A stretch of DNA of 64,000 nucleotides from assembly GCA_963666415.2 (NCBI GenBank), contig CAXXPD010000003.1, positions 3,968,001 through 4,032,000 on the forward strand, in the 5' to 3' direction. The position numbers and the translations under genes are program-made. The notes below the pieces were generated by a model. That model did no database searches. It worked only from the letters and a program-made list of their open reading frames with translations, and had not been told where the DNA came from. This document shows positions 1 to 8,993 of this stretch, piece after piece (the first letter of the stretch is position 1; every line of letters begins with the position of its first letter). This DNA comes from Bin87 sp963666415. GTDB taxonomy: Bacteria; Chloroflexota; Dehalococcoidia; Lucifugimonadales; UBA3495.

Positions 1-133
1 CGATCTGGGCGGAAACCTCGGCGTCCATGATGCCGTCCACCAGGACCCGCAGTGCTTCCCGCAGAAAGTCCACGTCTCCGTCCATACCACGCTTGCGTAA
101 CAATTCCAAAAGATCCATTCTTTGCTTGACCAC
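1..133 (-). pseudogene. IS256 transposase, N-terminal part (cut by window edge)
   Basis: This encodes the first ~44 residues (MVKQRMDLLELLRKRG...) of a mutator-type DDE transposase, identical over this length to the full 403-residue copy at 7022-8233. It starts at a GTG preceded by AAGGAG. It is partial only because the window begins here, and whether the gene is intact outside cannot be judged. Confidence 0.85.
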
Positions 134-236
134 CGTCGTTCTCCTTGGTTGGGTTTGGCATTTCCGATCAAGGATGACGCGGTGGTCAGCGTTTTGCCAA
201 CCGCCTAACTCTTACACCACTTCCTGGGACTCTACT
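1..236 (-). mobile_element. IS256-type element, copy A (end only)
   Basis: These bases match positions 8101-8336 of the complete copy B, including the terminal motif GGGACTCTACT. The element runs off the left edge of the window, so only the end carrying the transposase start is visible. It abuts and probably truncated the IS1595-like gene on its right. No target duplication can be checked because the other end is missing. Confidence 0.9.
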
Positions 237-237
237 C

Positions 238-1008
238 GTGATGTACCGCTCGCCCCTCACCCTGCGCCAGTGGAAACAGGCCCTCTACATCTGGACCGGC
301 GGACTGCTTCCCAGCTCGTCCGAGGAAGTGTCCCGGCGCATGGGCGTGGGTGATGGTACGGCCCGTGATATCGTCCTCCGCATCCTGAAGGCCGCAGAGG
401 AGGATATCCCACCGCTGCGGGAGCCCGCCGAGATGGCCGTGTTCCTCTTGGCCGGCAACCCCCACTTCCGGCAGAAGGGCAGAGGGAGCAAGCCGGGACG
501 ATCTTCTGCGAAGCGCTCCGGAGTAACTGCAATCGCCCTGGTGGGCCGCCGTACCGGCACAACCGTGATCCGCACCATCACCAAGGTAAGGAAGGCGGAA
601 ATCGAGCAATTCATCCGGAAACACCTGGCTCCGGGCATGGACCTGTATCTGAGCGATCACAGCGCCAATCAGGGCGTCCGCGGCGCGGCCCTACACCTCG
701 TCCCGGAACCGGAAGCCTCGTACCTCCTCCAGGATCTACGAGAACGGATTCGTACCGCGTTCATCACGGTGCACAACTGGGTGTCGGACGAGCACATGGC
801 CGAATACCTGGCCGGATACCAGTGGTGGGAGAACCACCTACATCTGAGCCATCGGGAGCGGATGGAGCAGCTGGCCCGGGGAATGAGGTGGAAGGATCCA
901 CCTCCTTCGACATCGCAGAGAAAGCGGGCGAAACGAAACCCGCGCCGTCCGGTGGGTGACGGAGCTTCGGCTTCCAAGCTGGGCCGAAACACCGAGCCAA
1001 TCTGCTGA
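238..1008 (+). pseudogene. IS1595/ISXO2-like transposase, truncated and degenerate
   Basis: The protein has the layout of the IS1595 (ISXO2) family. There is a helix-turn-helix stretch at residues ~10-50 (LTLRQWKQALYIW, then SSSEEVSRRMGVG), then the RNase H-like domain with LAPGMDLYLSDHSAN, then the late HNWVSDEHMAEYLAGY block. The N-terminal zinc ribbon is missing; the reading frame opens directly at the IS256 end, so that insertion probably removed it. The usual first catalytic block (ADETYVGG) reads AVFLLAGNPH, so the first Asp is lost, and no NGIESFW-type Glu block is visible. Transposition activity is therefore unlikely. A domesticated DNA-binding role cannot be excluded but nothing supports it. 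The family call is by motif recognition only. Confidence 0.65.
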
Positions 1009-1424
1009 GCCATCCGTAAATACTGCCGCCAGCCGCAGGTTGTATTTTCGGACATAACACGACCGGCCCGCCCAGTTCCTCATCATGGGACCGGGCGGCC
1101 GCTCCCATCTCGCCCAGTTTTGAGTGTGGACGGCCCTGCACAACATCCTTTCCCAAGGGACAGGCATCACGAAGACCCCCATCATGCCAAAACAGAACCT
1201 ACCGCAGCAGAGCCTATTCCAATGGGAGGAACGCCAGCGCCGTCCTTCAGCCGTATCCATCAACCCACATTCCATTGCCCCCACACCAAGCGGCCGGAAA
1301 CGACTTTCCCGCCATCCCCTCAGCCAGGCTTTTGGCGAGCAGTCCGCCGCTGCCCGCGAGGAAATGCCTTCGAGTACCTGGGCGGGATGCCGCGGCGCTG
1401 CCTGTTGTCAGCGACAGCCGGACA
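1009..1424. other. Gene-free stretch
   Basis: No convincing coding sequence is visible on either strand. Short open frames here have no recognisable motif or ribosome binding site. It separates the transposase remnant from the repeat cluster and may contain decayed IS sequence. Confidence 0.5.
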
Positions 1425-1655
1425 TTAACGACACCCCCGCACTGGAAATCCATTAACGACAAATTCCGGCATGGCAATGGTTGTCGTCTCACGTCCCACA
1501 AGCATCGAGATTAACGACAATTCGTGTCCTCCCTCGAGACTGGTCGGCGACAGCCGACCAGTCTCGACAACCATGCACGGAAAATCGATTAACGACAGGC
1601 TGCGGCGCGGCATCGGTTGTCGTTTTTGAAACCGGCACACTGAAATGAACGACAA
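1425..1655. repeat. Cluster of TTAACGACA iterons
   Basis: TTAACGACA occurs on the plus strand at 1425, 1453, 1511 and 1589, with a variant TGAACGACA at 1646. Inverted GTTGTCGT copies lie at 1480 and 1617. Spacings are 28, 58, 78 and 57 nt, so this is not a simple tandem array. Such clusters can be transposase-binding repeats at the end of an IS21-type element, replication iterons, or recombinase arm sites. A recombinase gene remnant lies about 1 kb downstream. No element boundary could be assigned. Confidence 0.6.
1534..1567. repeat. Perfect 15-bp inverted repeat (hairpin)
   Basis: The arm TCGAGACTGGTCGGC and its exact reverse complement are separated by the 4-nt loop GACA. It sits inside the iteron cluster between the third and fourth TTAACGACA copies. 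There is no T-run on either side, so an intrinsic terminator is unlikely. A protein-binding palindrome or cruciform-forming site is more plausible. Confidence 0.75.
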
Positions 1656-1768
1656 TCCGACTGACCGCCCCGTCGGCGGTGGACACGTAGATGACCTCGC
1701 TGACCACCAGCATGGCGGTGGCCGTTGTGTCATGCCAATGCCGATCCACAGCATCATGGGATAAGGCC

Positions 1769-1966
1769 ATGAGGGAAATCTGCTACGTTCTGGCCTTTGT
1801 GTCGACTGCGGCGGCCATCGGTTCGGGCGTGGTCGTAGGCGCCGACATTCCCAACCTGTGGCACAGACCCGATTTCATCAAGAATTTCGCCTACAACGTG
1901 CTAGCACTGGCGATCGTCATCGCAGTGGTGGCAGACGGCATCGCAGTGGCCGTGTCACGCAGATAA
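1769..1966 (+). CDS. Small putative membrane protein
   Basis: This 65-residue product begins MREICYVLAFV and contains two hydrophobic stretches (residues ~4-28 and ~42-60), each long enough to span a membrane, joined by a short polar segment (NLWHRPDFIKN). It ends in basic residues (SRR). I do not recognise a family. The ATG at 1769 was chosen because residues upstream of it are low-complexity and lack a ribosome binding site. It stands alone between the iteron cluster and an IS110 remnant, so it may be cargo of a decayed mobile element or a chance frame. Confidence 0.35.
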   Translation: MREICYVLAFVSTAAAIGSGVVVGADIPNLWHRPDFIKNFAYNVLALAIVIAVVADGIAVAVSRR

Positions 1967-2009
1967 AAGCTCCGCTCAACCAATATCGGAAACTCAGGTG
2001 GTAGATCAC

Positions 2010-2270
2010 ATGAACTGCCGCTGCGTTTCTGAGTATATGTGCGCGTGGGCGGTCATTCGCCACGACAGCGAAATGCGCCGCTTTTATGACCGCCTCCGTC
2101 AGCGTGGAAAGCCGGGGAACGTTTCGGTGGTAGCGGTGATGCGCAAGATCCTGCTCCAGCTCAACGCGGTGGCTCGCAGAGGGACACCATGGGTGCCACA
2201 GGCCGAGAGACCACAGGTCCTGGAAATCCCACAAAAAAGGCTTGACTTCGAACACGGATACTTGACGGGA
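2010..2270 (+). pseudogene. IS110-family transposase, C-terminal remnant
   Basis: The readable part (FYDRLRQRGKPGNVSVVAVM, then RKILLQLNAVAR and GTPW) is the characteristic C-terminal block of IS110/IS116/IS902 transposases, ending about 190 nt in. The following DNA (AAGGCTTGACTTCGAACA) resembles the usual 3' flank of IS110 elements. The N-terminal RuvC-like DEDD domain is absent upstream. This is a dead fragment. Confidence 0.7.
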
Positions 2271-2497
2271 CACCACCGGCTACAGCATGGCTCGTCTCCA
2301 GCGCGATGGCCAGCGGGAACCGGCTTGCACGTCGACGGCCAGGGCGGAGCCCGCTGGAGCAGGTATGGTCGGTGTGGGTGTGGAAGCCAAGGCAAGGTCA
2401 ACTGCCCTGGCGTTCCTGCCGTCATTACCCGTGCTGCGTCGCCGGTGGGACACTGTAGACGGTGTAAGTTTTAGTGGCTATTCCCGAAGGAGAATAA

Positions 2498-3217
2498 ATG
2501 AGTACACCCGTACTGACTGTTGGGCCCGCGGCTCGCCCACCCTCCAACAACCTGGCCAACATGCGCGAGCTGATGCAGAAACTCGTCGACGAGGTTGCCG
2601 AGGAAAGTCGGGCTAAAACCACCCGCTATCAGCAGGGCCAGCAATGGAACGCCTTTCTGGAATGGTGCAAGGCAAGAGGATTCCAATTCCTGCCGGCTGA
2701 CCCGGAAACCGTAGCCGTATTTATCTTCACACAGGGCATCGGCGGCAAGAGACCCAACACTCTGCGAGGCTACGCTTCCAGGATCGCCGCCGAGCACAGA
2801 TCGGCGGGACACGACAGCCCCTGCACCGATAGGGTCGCCATGGTCATCAAGGGGTTCGTCAACCGCGCAAAGGAAGCGGGACAGCGTGAGAAACGCGCTG
2901 AACCCCTGACCGCCGAGGTTCTGGAGAAGATCCGGGACACCGCCTGCATCCCCCGAAAGACCGACCGCGGGATGGAGCGTCCCTCCAATGCCCGTCGCCG
3001 CGGCCTTGTGGACATCGCCCTCATCTCGGTGATGCGGGACGCCCTCTTGCGACGCTCCGAAGCCGCCGCAGTCCTCTGGAAACACATCGCCACCGAGCCG
3101 GACGGCTCCGGCCGGTTGACCATACCCTCGTCCAAAACCGACCAGCTGGCCGAGGGTGTCAGGCGACAATGTTCCGCATTGTCGCCGGCCAGTCGTCGGC
3201 AAGGGCCAAAACAATAG
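2498..3217 (+). pseudogene. Tyrosine recombinase, C-terminally truncated
   Basis: The start at 2498 follows a good ribosome binding site (GAAGGAGAATAA). Residues ~20-120 form a core-binding SAM-like domain (NAFLEWCKARGFQFLPADPE). The catalytic domain begins around residue 140 and shows the first active-site arginine in DALLRRSEAAAV and a probable lysine block (TIPSSKTDQ). It then runs out of frame and stops at 239 residues. The H-x-x-R box, second histidine and nucleophilic tyrosine are missing, so it cannot catalyse strand exchange. Full-length members are usually about 330-400 residues. It may once have mobilised neighbouring DNA. Confidence 0.75.
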
Positions 3218-3323
3218 ACGCTCTGCTACCCTGTCGAAGCGCGGATGCGAGCAGGTCCGGCCGTGCTGGTACTCTTCCAGGCTTGACCGTAGCGGTCACC
3301 ATTTCTGCGACTCGGGTTTTTGG

Positions 3324-4157
3324 TTAGTCTGGGGGATATTCCGGCAGTGACCAGGTCTCCCAGGAATGGGTGTTGTCGAAGCAGTTGGCCCCGACCCGGG
3401 GTGAGTTGGCCAGCGGGATGAAGTTCCCCTCGGGCGGTACGCACTCCTCACAGAAGGTGATAGGGTCGAGGTCATCCTCGTAAAGTACCTGCTCTGCCTC
3501 GTAGAGCTCGTAGTCGAACACCTCATCCTCATCGTACTCGGCGACGAGTTTCCAGAGGGCGGGCTGCTGGCATTTCAGGCAGGTCTGCTGGGAATGGTTC
3601 TGGCCGAGAATAACAATCTTCCCCCCGTGCCACGGCTGCTTGGGGCTGACTTGTCCGACAAGATCGCCAAGTACGGCCAAGCATTCCAGTTCCAGTTCGG
3701 TGGTGGTGCCGTAGTCGAATTCATACTCAAACTTGGTCAGCGGGGCGATCACGGAATCGATGATTTCGCCCATGTGCCTCCAGTTCTCCTCGCCCTCGTA
3801 CTCGGGCTCGAAGTAACGGTCTTCCCAGGGCATGGGAACCATCACCGAGTAGATGACGTCGTCAATCAGGAAGTGGCTCAGGTGACCGCAGCATTCCAGC
3901 CAGGCACTGCGTAGGAACTTGTCAAGTTCGCGGAGCGTGACGTCGCAGCGCACCCCGAGTTCCAGCCAATGGGGTTTGCCCGGAGCTCGAACCGATATGT
4001 GAGCCGTTCTCTGAGAGATGTGGCTGAGGGGATCTTGCACCATCGTCAATCCGACACGGGCCGGGATGCATCGGCTCAGGTATCTTCGGATCCGGTGACC
4101 GGCCACCGTCTGCTGACAGATGTGGCACATTCCCGCAATTGCTGTGGTGGTGGGCAT
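3324..4157 (-). CDS. pRiA4b ORF-3-like protein with zinc-finger-like ends
   Basis: The 277-residue product contains the pRiA4b ORF-3 fold in its middle (ISVRAPGKPHWLELGVRCDV, then VTLRELDKFLRSAW and the FEYEFDYG block). This domain is common on plasmids and islands; its biochemical role is unknown to me. The N-terminus has a C-x2-C pair (CHICQQ) and a later Cys, and the C-terminal third has CLKCQQ and FCEEC, so it may bind one or two zinc ions. It starts at an ATG with GGAGAG a few bases upstream. It lies alone on the minus strand, downstream of the NERD/helicase locus, and may be another accessory gene of the island. Confidence 0.75.
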   Translation of the reverse strand: MPTTTAIAGMCHICQQTVAGHRIRRYLSRCIPARVGLTMVQDPLSHISQRTAHISVRAPGKPHWLELGVRCDVTLRELDKFLRSAWLECCGHLSHFLIDDVIYSVMVPMPWEDRYFEPEYEGEENWRHMGEIIDSVIAPLTKFEYEFDYGTTTELELECLAVLGDLVGQVSPKQPWHGGKIVILGQNHSQQTCLKCQQPALWKLVAEYDEDEVFDYELYEAEQVLYEDDLDPITFCEECVPPEGNFIPLANSPRVGANCFDNTHSWETWSLPEYPPD

Positions 4158-4622
4158 TATTCTCTCCGGGCGATGGGAAGGTAGTAGAGGGAAGCGTCAT
4201 AACGATATTTTATCCGGCGACGGACGCCAACCGACCGCATCGGGGCGTGGTTCCAGCTGATGGCCGACATCGGGATATCTCTCCGAGCGGTTCGTCCATC
4301 GGAATACCCTGCAGGAGTCGGAGCAGGAGAAGCAGCGTCCGATCCGCGAAGTGACTCGGACGGAAGATTCTGCAGCCGGCGCTGCGGATGGGGACGCTGC
4401 GGTAACAGAGCCTCGGCTCTGAGTGAAACGGGACGTGGACCATCGGCTGGTTCGCTCGCCGCGTTGCGCCGATGAACCAGTGATCATGGGGTGAAGCGGA
4501 CGCCTCGAAAATACGGTATGGCCGCAGGAGATCGGCGTAGCTGAAATCCTGCGGCCATACCGCCAATAAGCGGAACGCTCGGGCAGAGCGGCGAGCAATG
4601 CCCGGGCGTGTCCTCCCGCTGC
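4158..4622. other. Intergenic region with a large hairpin
   Basis: No gene is supported here. Overlapping open frames on the minus strand (about 118 and 133 residues) have no recognisable motif and are probably chance. The only structured element is the inverted repeat at 4514-4562. Confidence 0.5.
4514..4562. repeat. Perfect 16-bp inverted repeat
   Basis: Arms CGGTATGGCCGCAGGA and its exact complement flank a 17-nt loop. It lies about 60 nt past the stop codon of the NERD-like gene, in the right place for transcript-end processing, but no T-run follows, so it is not a canonical intrinsic terminator. Confidence 0.75.
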
Positions 4623-5333
4623 CTACCAGACCTGGACGGTCGGCAACTCATCCCCGTTGTCGCCGCCGCCGTTGGGAGCGGCCACGATGGTGATGTGCAG
4701 GTGGATGTGGACGTGGACGGTGCCAGCGTGGATCACCACCCGGCCATCGCCAACGTCCAGGGACGCCGTCTCCGGTTCCGCCGCGGCCGTGGCCGGCGGG
4801 CGGCTCAGCGCCTCCGCATCGTCGGGGATGTAGCGGGCCTGCAGCGGGTGCTGCAGGTCCTGCTCTCCAGGCAGGGCCGCCAGACGCTCCACGTGGTCGT
4901 CCATCCTGAAGAGCACCCGGGTGCCGCGGCTGGCCGCCGCGGCCAGTATGCTCTCGTCGGGCTCCATGGTGGGGAACACCGCCACCGCCACGACGTACGC
5001 GTTGATGCCCAGCATCTTCTTGAGCCGGGAACGGACCGCCATGGCGGCCTGCCAGCAGCGTTCCAGTACGTCGCCGATGGGCGTCACCGCGCCATCGTCG
5101 TCGCGGCGGTACCACTGGCCGTCCTCGACCCAGTGCTCGCCGTCCAGGTAGGTCGCCGCGATGCGGGTGAGATCCTCCGGCAGGACCACGCAGTGGAGGG
5201 CCGGCGAGCCCGGCACCACCCACGGGTGGAACACCACCTGGCCCTTCCGGTCGCTGGCCTCGAACTGGGCCAGGGCTTCCAGCTCGGCCAGGGTCATGGC
5301 GTTTGTGTTGTTGTTGGTTTTCACGATTTTCAT
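4623..5333 (-). CDS. NERD-like protein lacking catalytic residues
   Basis: This 236-residue protein is a distant relative of the NERD nuclease encoded at 8994-9743. The clearest shared block is VAVFPTMEPDESI (residues ~120), matching VLVFPDMEPDEAI in the other gene, followed by a similar strand-helix segment. The upstream part that should carry the nuclease Asp and Q-x-K reads FHPWVVPGSPALHCVVLP, so the active site is absent. The C-terminus ends in an alternating strand (HVHIHLHITIV) and a Gly/Asp-rich tail. Start MKIVKTNNN is chosen because GAGG lies 10 nt upstream; longer frames read through a terminator. It is the last gene of the NERD/helicase locus and could be a regulatory or structural partner, which is inference. 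Confidence 0.6.
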   Translation of the reverse strand: MKIVKTNNNTNAMTLAELEALAQFEASDRKGQVVFHPWVVPGSPALHCVVLPEDLTRIAATYLDGEHWVEDGQWYRRDDDGAVTPIGDVLERCWQAAMAVRSRLKKMLGINAYVVAVAVFPTMEPDESILAAAASRGTRVLFRMDDHVERLAALPGEQDLQHPLQARYIPDDAEALSRPPATAAAEPETASLDVGDGRVVIHAGTVHVHIHLHITIVAAPNGGGDNGDELPTVQVW

Positions 5334-5395
5334 GCTGTTTTTTCCTCTGAGGAGTGTGATTTTGAAGTTGCGCCCGGTCCACAGACACACGAAAA

Positions 5396-5427
5396 CGGGC
5401 CGGCCTGGGCATTTCCAGGTCGGCCCG
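5396..5427 (-). terminator. Intrinsic terminator after the helicase gene
   Basis: Read on the minus strand, a 13-bp stem (CGGGCCGACCTGG with its complement, one G-T pair) and a 6-nt loop are followed by TTTT. It lies between the helicase stop and the NERD-like start, so the last gene is either read through or has its own promoter. Confidence 0.7.
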
Positions 5428-5694
5428 CGGCATCTGCACACCAGGCGCTGTTGGGGTTCTGTTGGGGTTCTGTGGTGGTTCCGGCCGGGCGCGTCAGACC
5501 TCCCGCGGTCATGCGGCTGGCGTGCGCGCCGGACGGCCGGCAATCACCGGCGGCCCTCTGGGCCAAGTATTGCCACCGGCTCGGTGTTTCATGGTGTGGT
5601 CACCTCCTTGGGATTGGGATTTCGGCGGGATGGGATTTCGGCAACCCCTCTTGGGGTCGCCGTCCGGACATGTCAACAACGCGTCGGTGCGCCG

Positions 5695-6970
5695 TTAGCG
5701 CCCGATGTGCAGGTCCAGACGCCGCAAGCGGTAGATCATCCGCTGTGGTGTCGGCGCGACTTCCCGCGCCGATCCGACGTCGTCTCCCACGGTACGGAAC
5801 CGCTGCCGCGCCAGCTCCGCCAGCGGGGTTGGGCTCATTTCAGTCCAGCGGGGGGCGTCCTCCCAGATGGGATCGAAGCGGGGGTGTACGGGGCCGCTGG
5901 CGGTGAGCACCAGCAGGTCCTGGGGCCGGCTGAAGGCCACGTAGAACTGGCGCATGTGGTCGAAGGCCGCAATGCGCCGGGCGGGCTCCCAGTCCGACCG
6001 CCGGCAGTGGCGGGCCAAACTGCGGCCCACCGGGTCCACGTTGGAGGCGTGGAAGTCCAGGGAACCCACGATCACCACCGGCCATTCCCTGCCCTTGGCC
6101 TGGTGGACCGTCGTGATGGTCAACGCCCCGGCGGCACGCTGGCGGCCCCCCGTCCCGCGGCCGGAGCCAGCCGGCACGCAGCGGGCGGGAATGCCCGCGC
6201 ACTCCAGGCTGTCCTGATAGGGTCCGGCCACCTCGTCCCGCACACTGTGCAGCAGCAGCGCCGCCTGATCGTAACCCGCGATCACCCGGCGGCCCTTCAG
6301 GAACCGCAGCAACTGCGCCAGCTGCCTCCCCTCGTCGTCGGGGTCCTGGCCGTGGACGGCAATCACCGCCGGATAATCGTCGTACCGGCTCAGGCCGTGG
6401 GGAACTATGGTCTTGGCGTGCCGGAAGGGCGTACCACCCGGGTCGGGATTGGACCAGTCCGCCGACGCCATCCACCCATCGTAGGCTCGCACAATGCTCG
6501 GGTGAGAGCGATAGTTCACGTTGAGCTCCACCACCCGGCAGTCGTGGAAGCGTCGGGAAAACCCCAGGATGTTGCGCACCGTGGCGCCGCGGAAACGGTA
6601 CAGACTCTGGTCCTCATCGCCCACCACGCAGATGTTCCCGTGGCGCTCCGCCAGCCGCAGCAGGATGCGCTCCTGCACGTAGGACGTGTCCTGGTACTCA
6701 TCGCACATCAGGTACCGTACGCCGCCGGAGATCCGGTCGGCGACGTCGTCGTCATCCAGCAGCAGGTCGGCCCAGGCCTGCAGGTGGGCGAAGTCGGCGG
6801 CATTCTCATCCAACAGCAGGTTCTCGTAGCGCCGATAGCAACGCCCCAGGGCCGCCAGAAACCGGCTGCGGGAGCGGGTCAGGTCACGGGTCCGGATCAG
6901 CTCGTCGCAGATCCGGTCGAAGTATTTGACAGCCCCCTTCACCACCGAGTGGGGCCGCTGCCAGCCCCGG
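5695..6970 (-). pseudogene. UvrD-like helicase, C-terminal part (split by IS256)
   Basis: This half carries superfamily 1A helicase motifs II to VI in order: DEYQDT, VGDEDQSLYRFRGA, NYRSHPSIV, TVHQAKGREWPVVIV and FYVAFSRPQDLL. The N-terminal half with the Walker A motif lies beyond the IS256 element at 8337-8805. Alone this fragment cannot bind ATP. Its first usable start codon (GTG near 6945) lies just inside the IS boundary. Intact, the protein would be a ~600-residue 3'-5' helicase of the UvrD/Rep/PcrA class, smaller than housekeeping UvrD. Being between two NERD-family genes suggests a nuclease-helicase defence or repair system now disabled in this strain. Confidence 0.85.
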
Positions 6971-8336
6971 GGTAGTGTCCCGTCAAGTAGTGTAAAAGCG
7001 CGTCATCCCTTTTGATGTTGATCAGGCCGCTGCGTCCAGCATATTGGGCGTCGGCAGTGCCTCGTTGCCGGCGGCGTTGGGGATGGTGAGGTAGCGGCGG
7101 GCTTCGGCCCATTCGTCATGCTGCTCGGCCAGCACCGCGCCCACCAGGCGCCGCGCCGACAGCCGGTTGGGGAAAATGCCCACCACGTCAGTGCGGCGCC
7201 TTATCTCCCGGTTCAGCCGTTCCTGCGGGTTGTTGGACCACAGCTTCTGCCAGTGGGCCACTGGGAAGGCCGTGAAGGCCAGGATGTCCGGCGCGGCATC
7301 CGCCAGCAGTTCGGCCACCTGGGCAAAGGGCTCCCGGAGTTGTTCCACCACTCGGTCCAATTGGCCGTGGACCTCGGCGGGAGACAGTTGCTGGTAGATG
7401 GTGCGGACCATGGTGGCCACGCCGGGTTGGGCACGCTTGGGCACTCGGGTGAGCAGGTTGGCCATGAAGTGGGTGCGGCAGCGCTGCCAGCTGGCCCCAG
7501 TGAACACCGCGGCGATGGCGTTCTTCAGCCCCTGGTGAGCATCGGAGGTTACCAGCTCCACCCCGCTGAGGCCCCGAGCGGTCAGCGACCGCAGGAAGGC
7601 CAGCCAGAAGGCGCCGTCCTCGCTGGCGCCCACGTCCATACCCAGGATCTCACGCTGCCCTTCGGCATTGACCCCCGTCGCCACCACCACGCAGACGTTG
7701 ACGATGCGACCGCCCTCCCGCACCTTCTGGGTCAGGCCGTCCAGCCACACGTAGGGGTAGGGACCATCGTCCAGGGGGCGACCCAGGAAACTCTCCACCA
7801 CTTCGTCCAGTTGCTCGCAGATGCGCGACACCTGGCTGCTGGAGATGCCGTCGCAACCCAGGGCCTTGATCAGATCGTCCACCCGCCGAGTGGACACGCC
7901 TTCTACATAGGCTTGCTGGATGACGGCCAGCAGGGCTTTCTCGCTGCGCCGCCGCGGTTCCAGCAGGCTGGGGAAGTAGCTGCCTTCCCGCAGCTTGGGA
8001 ATGTGCAACTCCATGGTGCCCACCCGGGTGTCCCAGGTGCGGTTGCGGTAGCCGTTGCGGTAGGTGACCCGCTCCGGGCTGCGTTCGCCGTGCTGGGCGC
8101 CGATCTGGGCGGAAACCTCGGCGTCCATGATGCCGTCCACCAGGACCCGCAGTGCTTCCCGCAGAAAGTCCACGTCTCCGTCCATACCACGCTTGCGTAA
8201 CAATTCCAAAAGATCCATTCTTTGCTTGACCACCGTCGTTCTCCTTGGTTGGGTTTGGCATTTCCGATCAAGGATGACGCGGTGGTCAGCGTTTTGCCAA
8301 CCGCCTAACTCTTACACCACTTCCTGGGACTCTACT
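6971..8336 (-). mobile_element. IS256-type element, copy B (complete)
   Basis: The 1366-bp element is bounded by imperfect inverted ends (GGTAGTGTCCC at left, GGGACTCTACT at right, both continuing into related ~27-bp arms). Flanking hexamers CCCCGG (left) and ACCCGG (right) agree at five of six bases and may be the target duplication. It interrupts a UvrD-like helicase gene. Two further copies in this window lie at 1-236 and 53807-57617. Confidence 0.9.
7022..8233 (-). CDS. IS256-family (mutator-type) transposase
   Basis: This 403-residue protein is the usual length for the family. The DDE triad is visible in YVWLDGLTQKV, VELVTSDAHQG and the NPQERLNREIRRRTDV block. The GTG start follows AAGGAG. 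It appears intact and is the only complete IS256 transposase in the window, so it could act on all three copies. Confidence 0.95.
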   Translation of the reverse strand: MVKQRMDLLELLRKRGMDGDVDFLREALRVLVDGIMDAEVSAQIGAQHGERSPERVTYRNGYRNRTWDTRVGTMELHIPKLREGSYFPSLLEPRRRSEKALLAVIQQAYVEGVSTRRVDDLIKALGCDGISSSQVSRICEQLDEVVESFLGRPLDDGPYPYVWLDGLTQKVREGGRIVNVCVVVATGVNAEGQREILGMDVGASEDGAFWLAFLRSLTARGLSGVELVTSDAHQGLKNAIAAVFTGASWQRCRTHFMANLLTRVPKRAQPGVATMVRTIYQQLSPAEVHGQLDRVVEQLREPFAQVAELLADAAPDILAFTAFPVAHWQKLWSNNPQERLNREIRRRTDVVGIFPNRLSARRLVGAVLAEQHDEWAEARRYLTIPNAAGNEALPTPNMLDAAA

Positions 8337-8805
8337 ACCCGGCGGGGCCAGCCAGGTCGGGGAGGTCGGGTCCGAAGACCTCGCCGAACCGCTCGTACAG
8401 AAACCGCCACTGCTCCTGCTTATCCAGCAGGCGGAAACCGTGCTTCAGGCCCACCCGCTCCGGATACGCGGCCAGGAGGCGACCGCACAGGCTGTGGATG
8501 GGGCAGACGCGCGTGCGCCGGAGGTCGCCGTCGTATCCCGCCGCCCGGCCCACTGCGTCCAACCGCTGACGCAACTCCCCGGCCGCATCGGCGTTGTAGG
8601 TGCACAGCAGCAGCTCGCTGGGTTCGGCTTTGCCCAGCAGCAGAATGTTGGCAGCGCGCAGCGCCACCGACAGGGTCTTGCCAGCGCCGGGGCCCGCGAT
8701 GCCCAGCACCGGTCCCTCCAATCGCCGGATCAGCTCCCGCTGGCCAGCGTCCAGCCGCGGGTAGAGTCTCAGGATGGCGGGCGCGATGCCCGTTTCATTG
8801 GTCAT
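8337..8805 (-). pseudogene. UvrD-like helicase, N-terminal part (split by IS256)
   Basis: The first ~155 residues of a superfamily 1A helicase. A Q-motif-like stretch (LDAGQRELIRR) precedes the Walker A motif GIAGPGAGKT and motif Ia (CTYNADAAGELRQRL). The frame is cut by the IS256 end just after DLAGPAG. The ATG is preceded by GGAG nine bases upstream, and two direct GATTCATGGGA repeats lie just before it. It is downstream of the NERD nuclease gene on the same strand, separated by a terminator-like hairpin. The C-terminal half is at 5695-6970. Confidence 0.85.
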
Positions 8806-8910
8806 GTCGATTTGCTCCAGAATTGATTCATGGGATTTGATTCATGGGAATAGATGAGACGGGCCGAGCCGCCACCGTGACCGGCGGAGCTGCCCGTAAA
8901 TTCAAATGAA

Positions 8911-8945
8911 AAGGCGCCGGTGGCCTTGAGACCAACCGGCGCCTT
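8911..8945 (-). terminator. Terminator-like hairpin between NERD and helicase genes
   Basis: AAGGCGCCGGT and its exact complement form an 11-bp stem with a 13-nt loop; on the minus strand it ends in TTTT. It would stop or attenuate transcription between the nuclease and helicase genes. Confidence 0.7.
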
Positions 8946-8993
8946 CAGTGCGTGAATACCGCCACTCGGGATGAAACTCGAGGCGCGGGCTAT

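Noticed and set aside
2498..3217. Functional integrase of the island
   Set aside because: It lacks the H-x-x-R, second His and Tyr boxes; the integrase at 27445 is the complete one.
4608..6975. Long plus-strand open frames (432 and 604 residues)
   Set aside because: They are antisense to the NERD-like and helicase genes, whose motifs are clear on the minus strand. The long frames come from GC-rich codon use.
7118..8200. 360-residue plus-strand frame
   Set aside because: It is antisense to the intact IS256 transposase and repeats at the other IS256 copies for that reason.
6965..8342. A canonical 8-9 bp target duplication for IS256 copy B
   Set aside because: The flanks agree only at five of six bases; no longer direct repeat is present.
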